A stretch of 64,000 nt of DNA from Arthrobacter globiformis (GCF_030818015.1 NZ_JAUSZX010000001.1:1426001-1490000), one strand, 5' to 3'; numbered from the stretch's first letter, positions 26,205 to 40,036 are shown. Program-made: numbers and translations. Notes: generated from the letters alone by a model not told the origin.

Positions 26205-27278
26205 ATGTCAGGAATCAGTTTTACGGCAATCGACTTCGAAACGGCCAACAGCCACCGCGGCTCGGCGTGCGCCGTCGGCCTGGTGAAGGTCCGCGACGGG
26301 CACATCGTGGACACGGCGTCGTGGCTCATCAAGCCGCCGCCCGGCATCGACGACTTTGATCCCATCAACGTGGAGCTCCACGGCATTGCGGAACAGGACG
26401 TCCAGAACGCCGCCGACTGGGAGATGTCCCTCGAAGGCATCCTCCAGTTCGTCTGTGAGGACCCGCTCGTGGCGTTCGACGCCGCCTACGACGCCTCCGT
26501 GATGCGCAAAGCCACCGAGCACCAGCACCTGGACCTGCCGGCCACGGACTTCTACTGCGCGCTGCACCTCGCCCAGGACCACCTGACCCTGCCGCGGCAC
26601 CACCTCAGCGACGTCCTCGCCGCCCTGGATCTTCCGCCGGTCGGGCGGCACGAGCCGCAGTCGCACGCGCTGGCATGCGCCCAGATTGTGCTCGCCATTG
26701 CGGCCACCCGCGGCTTCTCCACTCTGGCCGAGGTTTGGGAACAGCCGACGACGGCGGTTGGCAAGCGCCGCCGTGGCCGGCGCGTCCGCACTGACGCCGA
26801 CCCGGACGCTGAAGCACCCGGCGCCGGACGTGCGGAACCTGATGCTGCATCTGAAGGACGGGATGAGCCTGATGCCAACCTCGCCGTGGCGCCCCACGCC
26901 GGTCCGGAACAGAGTGCCGACCGCATCGGCACCGCGGAGGCCGGCAGGGCCGACGCCGGTACCGCTTACCTGCTGCAGTTGAACCGGGCCGAGGTTGAGC
27001 GCGCTGACTTTGACAGCATTGAACGGAACGCGACCGCCAAACCGAAAGCCGCGAAGCGCGCGTTCAGTACCGCAGCGGGACTGGTGCTGTTCGCGCTGGG
27101 TGTGGCGGCCGCCGTCGGGCTCGCCTACCTCACCGGACTAACCATCCGCTTCTTCGCCGCCGGCCAGACCGTCACAGCTGCAATGACACTCGCCGCAGCC
27201 ACGGCCACCATGTGGGCGACCTGGGCAAGCATCACCCGCGGCTGGCACCGGCTCCGGCCCGCACCTGACCCGCTGTAG
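26205..27278 (+). CDS. DEDDh exonuclease-like protein with C-terminal membrane anchor
   Basis: The 357-residue protein starts at ATG 26205 behind GGGGAGG. Residues 5-165 are a DnaQ-like fold: FTAIDFETANSHRG gives Asp10 and Glu12, FDAAYDASVMRKA gives Asp92/Asp96. The third motif, expected as H-x4-D, reads HEPQSH, so His149 is present but the last metal-binding Asp is His154. A long acidic Ala/Asp/Glu-rich linker (about 185-265) leads to two hydrophobic helices (about 295-315 and 320-340) at the C-terminus. The nuclease may be inactive or use the altered ligand. Membrane tethering of such a domain is unusual. Confidence 0.8.
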   Translation: MSGISFTAIDFETANSHRGSACAVGLVKVRDGHIVDTASWLIKPPPGIDDFDPINVELHGIAEQDVQNAADWEMSLEGILQFVCEDPLVAFDAAYDASVMRKATEHQHLDLPATDFYCALHLAQDHLTLPRHHLSDVLAALDLPPVGRHEPQSHALACAQIVLAIAATRGFSTLAEVWEQPTTAVGKRRRGRRVRTDADPDAEAPGAGRAEPDAASEGRDEPDANLAVAPHAGPEQSADRIGTAEAGRADAGTAYLLQLNRAEVERADFDSIERNATAKPKAAKRAFSTAAGLVLFALGVAAAVGLAYLTGLTIRFFAAGQTVTAAMTLAAATATMWATWASITRGWHRLRPAPDPL

Positions 27279-27450
27279 CTGACCCCCGGTAACAGACCCC
27301 CGGTAACTGACGCGCCGCATCTGCGGCCTGCCGCCACGGGTTGGTACGTCCCGTCTGCGAGAATGCTCGTGGACCAGGGGCGGGCGCAACTGAACAATGC
27401 CGTCCCTCCAGCTCAACGAGGCCTCGCGGCCCGTGGAAAGGCGGACACCC

Positions 27451-28206
27451 ATGCCCATGTGGGCCCAGGCGCTCTTTTGGGGAACTCTTGCCGGCGGAGC
27501 GCTGGTTCTCGGCTCGGGACTGTCCTGGAAATGGAACATCCCCGCGAAGCTTGTCTCCTCGATCATGGCGTTCGGCGCCGGCGTCCTCATCTCCGCATTG
27601 GCGTTCGAACTCGTCGACGAGGCCGTGCAGGGCGGTGGACTCTGGCCCACGGTCCTCGGCTTCCTCGCCGGCGCGGTGGTCTACGTGGGCGCCAACGCAC
27701 TGCTGGCCCGCTCCGGAGCCAAGCACCGGAAGCGGTCCAAGGGTCAGCAGCCCTCCGAAAAGGACGCTCCGGGCAGCGGCACGGCCATCGCCGTCGGGGC
27801 ACTCCTGGACGGCATCCCGGAATCCGTGGTCCTCGGCCTCGGCCTCATCACGGCAGGCACGGTGAGCCCGGCCATGCTCGCCGCTGTCTTCATCTCGAAC
27901 GTCCCGGAAGGGCTGTCCAGCACGGCGGGCATGAAGAAAGCCGGCCGCAGCGCCAAGTATGTCTTCGGGGTGTGGGGCGGCATCGCGCTGCTGTGCGGGC
28001 TCGCGTCGCTGATCGGTTACACGGCGCTTGAAACCGCGCCGGACAGCATGGTTGCCTTCATCACCGCCGTCGCCGCCGGCGGGATCCTCGCCATGCTCGC
28101 GGACACGATGATCCCCGAAGCCTTCGAGGAGCACCACAACCTCACCGGCTTGGTGGCTGCGGTCGGCTTCCTCTCCGCCTTCACCATCCACCACGTCGGC
28201 GGGTAG
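27451..28206 (+). CDS. ZIP-family metal transporter
   Basis: The 251-residue protein has about eight membrane segments and a charged loop (KHRKRSKGQQPSEKDAPGSG) between helices 3 and 4, typical of ZIP proteins. The central metal-binding helices show GALLDGIPESVVLGLGL and FISNVPEGLSSTAGMKKAG, carrying the paired His/Glu/Asp positions of the family (here D-G-I-P-E and N-V-P-E-G; the first His of HxxxE is replaced, so the site is somewhat unusual). C-terminal EEHHNLTGLV and FTIHHVGG could add ligands. It imports Zn, Fe or Mn, or may be a transporter-like relative. The ATG at 27451 with AAAGGCGG upstream is preferred to ATG 27397. Confidence 0.8.
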   Translation: MPMWAQALFWGTLAGGALVLGSGLSWKWNIPAKLVSSIMAFGAGVLISALAFELVDEAVQGGGLWPTVLGFLAGAVVYVGANALLARSGAKHRKRSKGQQPSEKDAPGSGTAIAVGALLDGIPESVVLGLGLITAGTVSPAMLAAVFISNVPEGLSSTAGMKKAGRSAKYVFGVWGGIALLCGLASLIGYTALETAPDSMVAFITAVAAGGILAMLADTMIPEAFEEHHNLTGLVAAVGFLSAFTIHHVGG

Positions 28207-28225
28207 TTCTCCTTTTTCGGGAGGC

Positions 28226-28408
28226 CTAACGCTCCTTGGGGATGAGGATCCACAGGGCGATGTAGACCAGTTCCCCGACACCGAACAGGCCGAACAGCAC
28301 AAAGCCGATGCGGACCAGTGCCTTGGAAATACCAAACCGCGCAGCCAGCGCCGCGCAGACGCCCGCGATCATCTTGCCGCTCCTGGGGCGGACCATACCA
28401 GCTTCCAT
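28226..28408 (-). CDS. PspC-domain protein
   Basis: This 60-residue protein is essentially one PspC domain: VRPRSGKMIAGVCAALAARF followed by GISKALVRIGFVLFGLFGVG and a final hydrophobic helix ending IPKER. PspC is a membrane stress-sensing partner in the phage-shock system of other bacteria, and short actinobacterial copies are of unclear role. The start is an ATG at 28408; the next ATG at 28396 (MVRPRS) is an alternative. It lies convergent to the ZIP gene, separated by 19 bases. Confidence 0.85.
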   Translation of the reverse strand: MEAGMVRPRSGKMIAGVCAALAARFGISKALVRIGFVLFGLFGVGELVYIALWILIPKER

Positions 28409-28484
28409 GCCGCCACAGTAGCAGCCGGTTGCGCGTGAGTCAGCGGCCGGGACTGTTGCACTTTTCGGGTCACCAAAAGTACCC

Positions 28485-28528
28485 CGGCGACGGGAGGGCG
28501 GCGACGCTGTCGCCCTCCCGCCGTCGAG
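28485..28528 (-). terminator. Hairpin downstream of the large multicopper oxidase
   Basis: GGGAGGGCGGCGAC and GTCGCCCTCCC form an imperfect stem, extended by CGACGG/CCGTCG-like bases, 30-70 bases after the oxidase stop on the minus strand. The stem ends in the same GACGGCGGGAGG core as the hairpins at 16655 and 19802. Confidence 0.6.
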
Positions 28529-28556
28529 CTTTAACGAGCGGCCCCTGGGCACCCGC

Positions 28557-30905
28557 TCAGGCCGCGGTGACCGTCACTGTCCGCGTGGCGAGCACCTCCG
28601 ACGTGATCCAGTGCAGGAAGCTGATGCTGATGGTGTACTTCCCCGGAGTCGGCGGGCGCAGCAGGAAGTCGAACTTCTCCGCGGCGCCGGACTTGATGAT
28701 GTCGGTCAGGAGCGGCTGCCCGGCCACCGACGGGTGAACCGCGGGTCCTGTGGGGCTGGGCGTGGTCCAGAAGGGCCGGCCGTCGTGGGCGATCAGCTCG
28801 GCGATTTTCGCTGGCCTGCCAGCCGAGTCCGTGATCTTCGTCAGCGTGGGGAAGTAGTCCACGTTGACCATGCGTACCAGAGTTGGGTACTTGCCGGCAC
28901 GCGCCACGTTGGCCCGCATCTGGGAGATGGCCCAGACTATGTCGTCGCCCCTTGGCCGGCTGGGGATGTTGCCGCCCAGGAGGAAGAAGTGCTTGGGCTC
29001 GAAGCGGTTGAGCCCCGCATCCTCGCCGTTGAGTCCGGCAGCATGGTTCAGTTCATGCCACCTCGGATCAAGCGAGTAGGGCGCGATGAAGGTTTCGGTG
29101 GCGATGTCATACAGCGGACCTTCAAAGCTATGCCGGCGCGTCCCGGCGGGCGCCGGCAGAGCGGGGTTGGGGCGGGGATCAACGACGATAGCCCCGAACA
29201 TGCCCATCTGGACGTGGAGTGGTGTGTTGACGTGGCAGTGGTAAAAGTAGGTGCCTGCCGCGCCGCGGTTGGGGTTGCCGCGTTCGGCGACGTCCGGCCT
29301 CCACTGGTAGGTGTAGTGTCCCGTGACCTCGAAGGAGGTGTGGCCCACGCCGTCGTTCCGCGGGTCCGGTTCAATGCCGTGCCAGTGGATGGTGTGGACC
29401 CTCTTGCTGGGCTTGAGGGTGGCTTGGAACAGCTGCCCCTCCTGCATCCTCACCGTTGTTCCGGGGATCTGGCGTCCGAATTTGTTGCCCTCGAAGCTCC
29501 ACATCTCATGCTCGGAGCCGTCCGGGAAGGTGAACTTCCGGTTGAAGAAGTCCATCAGGAGGAAGACGTCAGGCTTCTGCGGGAATTCGGTTTCCGGGCT
29601 GCCCTCATGGGGCTGATCGGACGAGAAGTCCACCTGGCTCCTGAACGTGTGGTGCGGATCGGCGGCCGTGGGCGGCGTCCCTTGGACGGGGGCGGGCTGG
29701 CCGGCCAGCACCCAGTCCGCCACCAGGCCGCCGGGATACAGCCCGCCGCGCGCCGTCTGGGACGGCTCCGCGTGGCAGTGCATGGGATACGTCCAGTCCT
29801 CGTCCCTGGTGTTCCACACCTGGTCGATCGCCTCCGGCGGCCTCCGGACCGGAAGGATTGCCTCCTTGCGCTCCAGCGGCTGCAGCTGGACGGTGTCCTC
29901 CCACTGCTGGAGCACCACATCCCCCTGGGGCGACACCCGGCCGTGCGACCGGGGAAAGTCGATTCCATTGGCACGCACGGTCCACACATGGTTGCCGTGG
30001 TAGTGCAGCTGGTGATCCACGATGCCGGCGTTGAGCATCCGCATGAGGTGTCCAGTGCGGATGGCCCCGGCTGACGGCGTGGCGCTGAAGTTGCGCACAT
30101 CCGTCTCCCGCGGATGGCCTGAAGGCAGGGTGTCCTCATGCCGCCGCTCGTTGAACTCCAGGTCAGTGGTGACGGCGAGTGACTGGAACCCGGCGAACCC
30201 ATTGATGGTGAAGTAGTCCGGCACCGCCGGCGTGGCACGAGGATCGACCGTCTGACCCCTCGACGCGATCCGGGCCCAGTTGGAATCGACGTCGTGGCAC
30301 AGCCACAGCCACTGGCGCTCGAACTCCGCCGCGCCCGGGGCAAGCCGCCAGGCATTGCGGGGGTCGATCACCACCAGTGCTCCGTAGAGGCCCAGCGTCC
30401 GTTCCACCGGCTGGTTGCCGGGGTCTGTGTACACGTAGGTCCCAGGCAAGGGCGCAGGAAACCTCAGGAGCTTCGTTTTTCCGGGAGCGACCTGGCCCGA
30501 GCCAATGTCCGCCCCGCTCGGGCCGGCACGATGGAACCGGATCTCATGCGGTTGCGCGAGGTTGTTGTGCACCATGATTTCGATGGTGCTGCCCGTCTCG
30601 GCGATCAGAGTCCGGGGCGGAAAGAAGCTGGCCCAGTAGCCTCGCCGGGCAAGGAACTGCCGGGTGAATGAAGGGTCCGGCCGCAGCGGCGACGGCCTTC
30701 CATGCGGCGGCAGCGGCGCACCCAGCGGATACGTCCTGCTGGCCGCAACCCGGCCGTTTGCCGTGATGACCCTCGGGGTAAGCGCCAGTGCCGGGTTCGG
30801 ATCGTTGACCGCGGTGCGGCGGTCCCCGAAGCCCCGATGGTAAACCAGCGAGCCGTCCACCATCGCAACGAAGCCGTCGTTGATGTGGATGTCCAAGACT
30901 GCCAT
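28557..30905 (-). CDS. Large leaderless multicopper oxidase
   Basis: This 782-residue protein starts at ATG 30905, which has AGGAGG seven bases upstream. It has no signal peptide, which is unusual for the family. Copper-binding motifs are LHYHGNHVWTVRANG near residue 305 and YPMHCHAEPSQTA near 380 in the first half, and HTIHWHGIEPDPRNDG near 535 with YFYHCHVNTPLHVQMGMFG near 600 in the second. The order (distal HxH, HCH, then HWHG, HCH) differs from the usual N-terminal HWHG and C-terminal HCH pair, so the active site may be shared between halves in an unconventional way. The substrate is unknown. The first 100 residues are extended and Pro-rich with no match I recognise. Confidence 0.8.
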   Translation of the reverse strand: MAVLDIHINDGFVAMVDGSLVYHRGFGDRRTAVNDPNPALALTPRVITANGRVAASRTYPLGAPLPPHGRPSPLRPDPSFTRQFLARRGYWASFFPPRTLIAETGSTIEIMVHNNLAQPHEIRFHRAGPSGADIGSGQVAPGKTKLLRFPAPLPGTYVYTDPGNQPVERTLGLYGALVVIDPRNAWRLAPGAAEFERQWLWLCHDVDSNWARIASRGQTVDPRATPAVPDYFTINGFAGFQSLAVTTDLEFNERRHEDTLPSGHPRETDVRNFSATPSAGAIRTGHLMRMLNAGIVDHQLHYHGNHVWTVRANGIDFPRSHGRVSPQGDVVLQQWEDTVQLQPLERKEAILPVRRPPEAIDQVWNTRDEDWTYPMHCHAEPSQTARGGLYPGGLVADWVLAGQPAPVQGTPPTAADPHHTFRSQVDFSSDQPHEGSPETEFPQKPDVFLLMDFFNRKFTFPDGSEHEMWSFEGNKFGRQIPGTTVRMQEGQLFQATLKPSKRVHTIHWHGIEPDPRNDGVGHTSFEVTGHYTYQWRPDVAERGNPNRGAAGTYFYHCHVNTPLHVQMGMFGAIVVDPRPNPALPAPAGTRRHSFEGPLYDIATETFIAPYSLDPRWHELNHAAGLNGEDAGLNRFEPKHFFLLGGNIPSRPRGDDIVWAISQMRANVARAGKYPTLVRMVNVDYFPTLTKITDSAGRPAKIAELIAHDGRPFWTTPSPTGPAVHPSVAGQPLLTDIIKSGAAEKFDFLLRPPTPGKYTISISFLHWITSEVLATRTVTVTAA

Positions 30906-31106
30906 TGCCGACCTCCTGTGTATTGGAGGCGGGAAAAAATGCTGAACACAGGTCCAAGTCGCCCCCAATTGCGCTTACAGATAGCACCCATGGTGGTTGC
31001 AGCAACCTAGGAAAAACTTGTGGTGCCTGTGGGGAAGAGGCATGTCCTGACATACACCCCGTCGCTTTTACTGCCCGACGTTACTATCGACGCCGGATGG
31101 CGGCGC

Positions 31107-32507
31107 CTAACTGACGACGGCCGGACCCTGCGGAGTGCCGGGCAGGCCTGCGGCCGCCTCCAGCCGCAGTTCCAGATCGGCCATGACCATCGCGGCCAGG
31201 TCACGCAAATTGGCGCTTTCCTCCGGTGTCATGGTGCGCGGTTCGAAGTCCAGGATGCACAGGGTTCCCAGATTGTAGCCGCCCCGGGTCTTGAGGGGAG
31301 CCCCGGCATAGAACTTCAGTCCGAACTCGCCCGCGACCAGCGGATTGAGCAAGGTCCTCGGATCCTCCGGGGCGTTCTCCACCACCCAAAGCTCGTCCTG
31401 CAGGATCGCTGACGCGCAGAGGCCGGGGTCCCTGCTGATCTGCTCCACGTCCACGCCGTGGTGGGACTTGAACCAGATCCGGTCATGATCCACGATCGAC
31501 ACGATGGCCACCGGCACTGAGAAGAGCCTGGAGGCCAGCGCCGTGATCCTGTCGAAGGCGCCGTCCGGGGGAGTGTCGAGGATGCCGTAGCTGCGCACCG
31601 CCTCCATCCGGGCTTCCTCGTCGGCGGGAATGACGCTGGCGTCCACCTTGTGCTTTCCGCGGCTGCTCAGGGACAGCTCATACAGGGCCTGGCTCACCTC
31701 GGTGGTCGAGGGCCTGTCATCCGGATTCCGTGCCGTCATGGCGGCCAGGAGCAGCCGCCACTCCGGTTCGACGTCGTCAGGGATACAGGGGTCGTCCATC
31801 AGGCGAGCGAGGGCGCTCTGGAGCGGGTCGCCGGGAAATGCCTGCTGCCCGGTCAGGCACTCGAGCAGCACCAGGCCCAGCGAGTAGACATCACTGGGCG
31901 GCCCGATGGGCTCGGCCTTCGCCTGCTCCGGGCTGAGGTAGCCGGCGGTGCCAAGGAATCCGCCGTCGTGCAGGTCCGGCGCATCAGCCATCAGCGCGAT
32001 GCCGAAGTCCGTCAGCTTCGCATGCATCCGGGCTGTGTCGTGCTGGTAGTCGAAGACCAGGATGTTGCCCGGCTTGACGTCCCGGTGAACCACGCCGCTT
32101 TCATGGATGTAAGCGAGGGCGTCCGCCACGTCGTAGCCGATCTCCGCCGTGTGCCGGGAGGAGAGCGGGCCTTCGGCGAGGCGGCGCTTGAGATCAGGGC
32201 CTTCCACCAGCTCCATCACCAGGTAGATGCGGGTGCGGCAGGGCTCTTCGCGGTCGATGCCGGCGTCAAGGAGCGTGATGAGGCTGTGGTGGTTCAGGGC
32301 CGCGAGGATTTTTACTTCGGCGTCGTCGTCGCGTGTTGCTTCCTGTGATGTGGTGCGTCTGTTGACGACTTTGAGGGCTACCTCGCGCTCGAGGGACACG
32401 TCCACTGCCCGGTACACGTTGGCCATGGCGCCGGAACCGATCTGTTCCACCACCCGGTACCTTCCGCCGACGACTGTGCCTTCTGCAATGCCGGGTTGTA
32501 CGGCCAT
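31107..32507 (-). CDS. Ser/Thr protein kinase fused to a GAF domain
   Basis: The 466-residue protein starts at ATG 32507 with AAGGTA upstream. The kinase domain spans about residues 15-285: the Gly loop IGSGAMANVY, the catalytic Lys46 in VALKVV, HRDVKPGNIL (Asp143), and LTDFGIAL (Asp167). After a short linker, residues 310-455 form a GAF domain, with YGILDTPPDGAFDRITALAS, VSIVDHDRIWFKSHHGVD and FYAGAPLKTRGGYNLGTLCI. Hanks-type kinases in Actinobacteria usually carry a membrane helix and PASTA or sensor regions. Here there is neither, so it is a soluble kinase sensing a small ligand or redox state. No clear operon partner. Confidence 0.88.
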   Translation of the reverse strand: MAVQPGIAEGTVVGGRYRVVEQIGSGAMANVYRAVDVSLEREVALKVVNRRTTSQEATRDDDAEVKILAALNHHSLITLLDAGIDREEPCRTRIYLVMELVEGPDLKRRLAEGPLSSRHTAEIGYDVADALAYIHESGVVHRDVKPGNILVFDYQHDTARMHAKLTDFGIALMADAPDLHDGGFLGTAGYLSPEQAKAEPIGPPSDVYSLGLVLLECLTGQQAFPGDPLQSALARLMDDPCIPDDVEPEWRLLLAAMTARNPDDRPSTTEVSQALYELSLSSRGKHKVDASVIPADEEARMEAVRSYGILDTPPDGAFDRITALASRLFSVPVAIVSIVDHDRIWFKSHHGVDVEQISRDPGLCASAILQDELWVVENAPEDPRTLLNPLVAGEFGLKFYAGAPLKTRGGYNLGTLCILDFEPRTMTPEESANLRDLAAMVMADLELRLEAAAGLPGTPQGPAVVS

Positions 32508-32648
32508 TAGGTACCTTGATTTTCCCGCCGGGCCCCCCGGGCCGGCGTTATAAGTGCGTTGAAGCGTTGTGACAGCAGTGTGCGTCAAATGCCGGGTCTT
32601 GGGTACGCAGAAAGAGCCGACTTGCATCGGCTCTTTCTTCGGTTCGGC

Positions 32649-32906
32649 CTAGATAAGGCTGGGGGCGCTTGCCAGGATGTAGTCGGCGGCTGCGGGCCCG
32701 GTCATGGCCAGCTCGCAGTTCGCGGGATCGATGCCGCGCTGCTTGAGTGCCGCAAACAGCGAGTCCGGGGCGGCTGGCTGCAACGAATGCATCAGGCACC
32801 AGCTGGTGTATAGGCCGTAAAGCTCGTCCGGACCGAGCACCGTGTCGGTTTCCCGTTCCGTGGTCAGCGCCTCGGCGACAAATTGTTCAAACTTGGTGGC
32901 GTCCAT
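32649..32906 (-). CDS. Small hypothetical protein
   Basis: The 85-residue soluble protein starts at ATG 32906 with GAGGAGCCC upstream. It is mostly helical (KFEQFVAEALTTERETDTVL and SLFAALKQRGIDPANCELAM), ends PSLI, and has one Cys at each half. The sequence looks like a compact small domain of the kind often found beside rRNA operons in this group. I do not recognise it as a named family. The 140 bases on the other side hold the start of the kinase gene in the same orientation. Confidence 0.6.
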   Translation of the reverse strand: MDATKFEQFVAEALTTERETDTVLGPDELYGLYTSWCLMHSLQPAAPDSLFAALKQRGIDPANCELAMTGPAAADYILASAPSLI

Positions 32907-33169
32907 TTGGGCTCCTCTAAGGACATGTACATTGATCCGCCGTTTCTGCTTCAGCGATACACGGATCTCCGCCCATGGGGGCCGTCGATCTACCTGAAAC
33001 TTATGCGAGACAGACTGTTCTGTCTAGTTGAGCCGGGGACGCGCAAAGTAGCATCTATAACGCCACTTTCGATGAGGGATAACGACGGCTGGCGGGCAGC
33101 ACCTGCTGTCCGCACAGCATGTCCAGAACGGCTCGCTTCTGTGACTCCCGTCCTCGAGCCGGGGACGAT
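32907..33169. other. Upstream region of the rRNA operon
   Basis: No gene is seen. A TTGAGC ... TAGCAT/TATAAC cluster at 33028-33061 resembles a weak promoter with a poor spacer (15 or 22 bases) and could be an upstream rRNA promoter or an activator region. Another GAGCCGGGGAC copy is repeated at 33155. Confidence 0.35.
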
Positions 33170-33198
33170 TTGCGCGTGCCTCCGACGCCGTGTAGAGT
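33170..33198 (+). promoter_or_regulatory. rRNA operon promoter, candidate P1
   Basis: TTGCGC (33170-33175) and TAGAGT (33193-33198) are separated by 17 bases, about 400 bases upstream of the 16S gene. Good match to a housekeeping sigma-70-type promoter. Confidence 0.7.
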
Positions 33199-33333
33199 CT
33201 TTCGAGTCGCCGCCGCTGAAGCGGAAAAATAGCGACCGACCCCTTTCAAACGGCCTGAAAAATGGTGCACTAAACGGTGTGCCGCGGACGGGCCGGGGAC
33301 CTCCCTGCAAGCGAAATTCGCGGAAACGCTGAT

Positions 33334-33362
33334 TTGCAAAGCTTCGCCGGACCGGGTAAGTT
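33334..33362 (+). promoter_or_regulatory. rRNA operon promoter, candidate P2
   Basis: TTGCAA (33334-33339) and TAAGTT (33357-33362) are separated by 17 bases and lie closest to the 16S gene. Tandem rRNA promoters are the rule in this group. Confidence 0.65.
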
Positions 33363-33426
33363 TGAAAAGTTGCTCCGGAGCGATCCTGAACGTTGGTTTG
33401 GGTGGTGCCGGGTGTGTCTGTTGTTT

Positions 33427-33447
33427 GAGAACTCAATAGTGTGCCAA
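33427..33447 (+). other. 16S precursor processing stem, 5' arm
   Basis: GAGAACTCAATAGTGTGCCA pairs with TTGGCACACTGTTGGGTCCT at 35344-35363 in the 16S-23S spacer, with G-U pairs. The two arms flank the 16S gene and form the long stem normally cut by RNase III. Confidence 0.75.
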
Positions 33448-33594
33448 GTTTGTTGATACCGATTTTTTATTAAATTGGTTGAATTTGCCGGGCTGCCCAC
33501 CCCCGTGGTGTGGCCTGGTGTTTTTGGCTGGTTTCAAATTTTGTGCAGCCTTCGTTCCTGTTATTTCCGGGGGTGTTGGTTGTGTCTGTTTTTC

Positions 33595-38765
<5,171 letters not shown>

Positions 38766-38978
38766 CACCATCCCGCAAACGGATTCAAAAGCGTTTGCAA
38801 CCAGGGATGGTAAAAAGATAACAAGACTGCTTGCGTCCACTATGTGGTTCCCAACCAACAAACCCGTTGCTTGAGAACCGATAAAATTGAATAACAACAC
38901 CACACCTGCCTCACCAGGCAGGAAGGTTGTAACCACAAAGATTTCCCCGTCACGGCCCGGCCGCGGCGGAGGAGCAAG
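38766..38978 (+). other. 23S-5S spacer with processing stem
   Basis: Contains GCGTCCACTATGTGGTTC (38833-38850), complementary to 35503-35520 upstream of 23S except for one G-U pair. The two arms form the 23S precursor stem. A small CCTGCC..GGCAGG hairpin lies at about 38908-38922. No tRNA. Confidence 0.7.
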
Positions 38979-38979
38979 G

Positions 38980-39097
38980 GTTACGGCGGTCATAGCGTGG
39001 GGGAAACGCCCGGTCCCATTCCGAACCCGGAAGCTAAGACCCACAGCGCCGATGGTACTGCACCCGGGAGGGTGTGGGAGAGTAGGTCACCGCCGGA
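38980..39097 (+). rRNA. rrf: 5S ribosomal RNA
   Basis: The roughly 118-base gene begins GTTACGGCGGTCATAGCGTGG and ends ...AGTAGGTCACCGCCGGAC, with the conserved CCGAACCCGGAAGCTAAG and GGTGTGGGAGAGTAGG elements. The 5' and 3' ends pair (TACGGCGGT with ACCGCCGGA). Confidence 0.97.
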
Positions 39098-39117
39098 CAA
39101 CCATTAGAAAAACGGTC

Positions 39118-39149
39118 GAGAGCCCCAACCAGCCATGGTCGGGGCTCTC
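39118..39149 (+). terminator. Terminator of the rRNA operon
   Basis: GAGAGCCCCAACCA and TGGTCGGGGCTCTC form a 14-base stem with one mismatch and a four-base loop, starting 20 bases after the 5S gene. A poor T-tract follows. Confidence 0.85.
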
Positions 39150-39454
39150 CCGCATTTAAGCCACCATTCACCCACGCCCCGGGCCCCGATGCATCCATCT
39201 GGGCCTGAGGCGTTTAGAGTCGCCGCCCGGCCAGGGGCGCGCGGAACTGAAGAGGCCGGCGAGGGCAGGCAAAGCCCGCCCAGAGGTAGCGTCAGGCACG
39301 TCGAGATCTTCCGGATGGGCAGTGTGAGAACTTCCATCTTCGGGAGACCTCGACCCCTACCCGCCCACGGACGCGCCGACCACCGCCGCCGACGATCACA
39401 CGCCCGCAACTCACGACTCGCTAAGATGGGGCAAACCAAAGCAAGGAGAGCCCC
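39150..39454. other. Intergenic region after the rRNA operon
   Basis: 305 bases with no gene I can support. TAAGAT at about 39422-39427 is a possible -10 element for the reductase gene that starts at 39455. Several GC-rich short repeats are present, but none is a clean hairpin. Confidence 0.4.
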
Positions 39455-40036
39455 GTGGGCAAGGTGGTCATGTACAGCTCGGTGTCAGTGGACGGCTTCG
39501 TCGCGGACGAGAACGACCAGCCCGGACCGCTGTTCGACTGGTTGTCCAGCGGTGACGTCCCGTTGGACGAGAGCGGCGAGGTGAAGGTGTCGCAGACGTC
39601 CTACGATTACACCCGGCCGTACTGGGACCAGATCGGGGCGACAATCGTCGGCCGCCACGTCTTCGACATGACGGACGGCTGGGACGGGAAGCCTCCGGCC
39701 GGGGTCGACCACGTGGTCGTCGTGACGCACCGGCCGAAGCCCGAGGGCTGGGACCCCGAGGCGCCGTTTCACTTCGTCGACGGCGTCGAGGCAGCCGTGG
39801 CCAAGGCGCAGGAGCTCGCGGGCGACCGCATCGTCGAGGTCGCCGCTGGCGACGTCGGTGGCCAGGTGCTTGCCGCGGGCCTGATCGACGAGGTGCGCAT
39901 GGACGTCGTACCCGTCGTGTTCGGGTCCGGCAAGCGCTACTTCGGGTCGGTCCACGCACAGCACCTGTTGGACGATCCCGACGTGGTGATTCAGGGCAAC
40001 CGGGTGCTTCACCTGCGCTATCGGGTGCGCCGTTGA
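39455..40036 (+). CDS. DHFR / RibD C-terminal-like reductase
   Basis: The 193-residue protein starts at GTG 39455 with AAGGAGAGCC upstream. The fold is that of the RibD C-terminal/dihydrofolate-reductase superfamily: MYSSVSVDGFVADENDQ at the N-terminus, then GATIVGRHVFDMTDGWDG, VVVVTHRPKPEGWDPEAPFHFVDG, GDVGGQVLAAGLIDEVRMDV and PVVFGSGKRYFG. These are the cofactor-binding and core elements of the family. Such proteins are common singletons that reduce an unknown small molecule. The original DHFR and riboflavin enzymes are encoded elsewhere. No neighbours suggest a pathway. Confidence 0.85.
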   Translation: MGKVVMYSSVSVDGFVADENDQPGPLFDWLSSGDVPLDESGEVKVSQTSYDYTRPYWDQIGATIVGRHVFDMTDGWDGKPPAGVDHVVVVTHRPKPEGWDPEAPFHFVDGVEAAVAKAQELAGDRIVEVAAGDVGGQVLAAGLIDEVRMDVVPVVFGSGKRYFGSVHAQHLLDDPDVVIQGNRVLHLRYRVRR

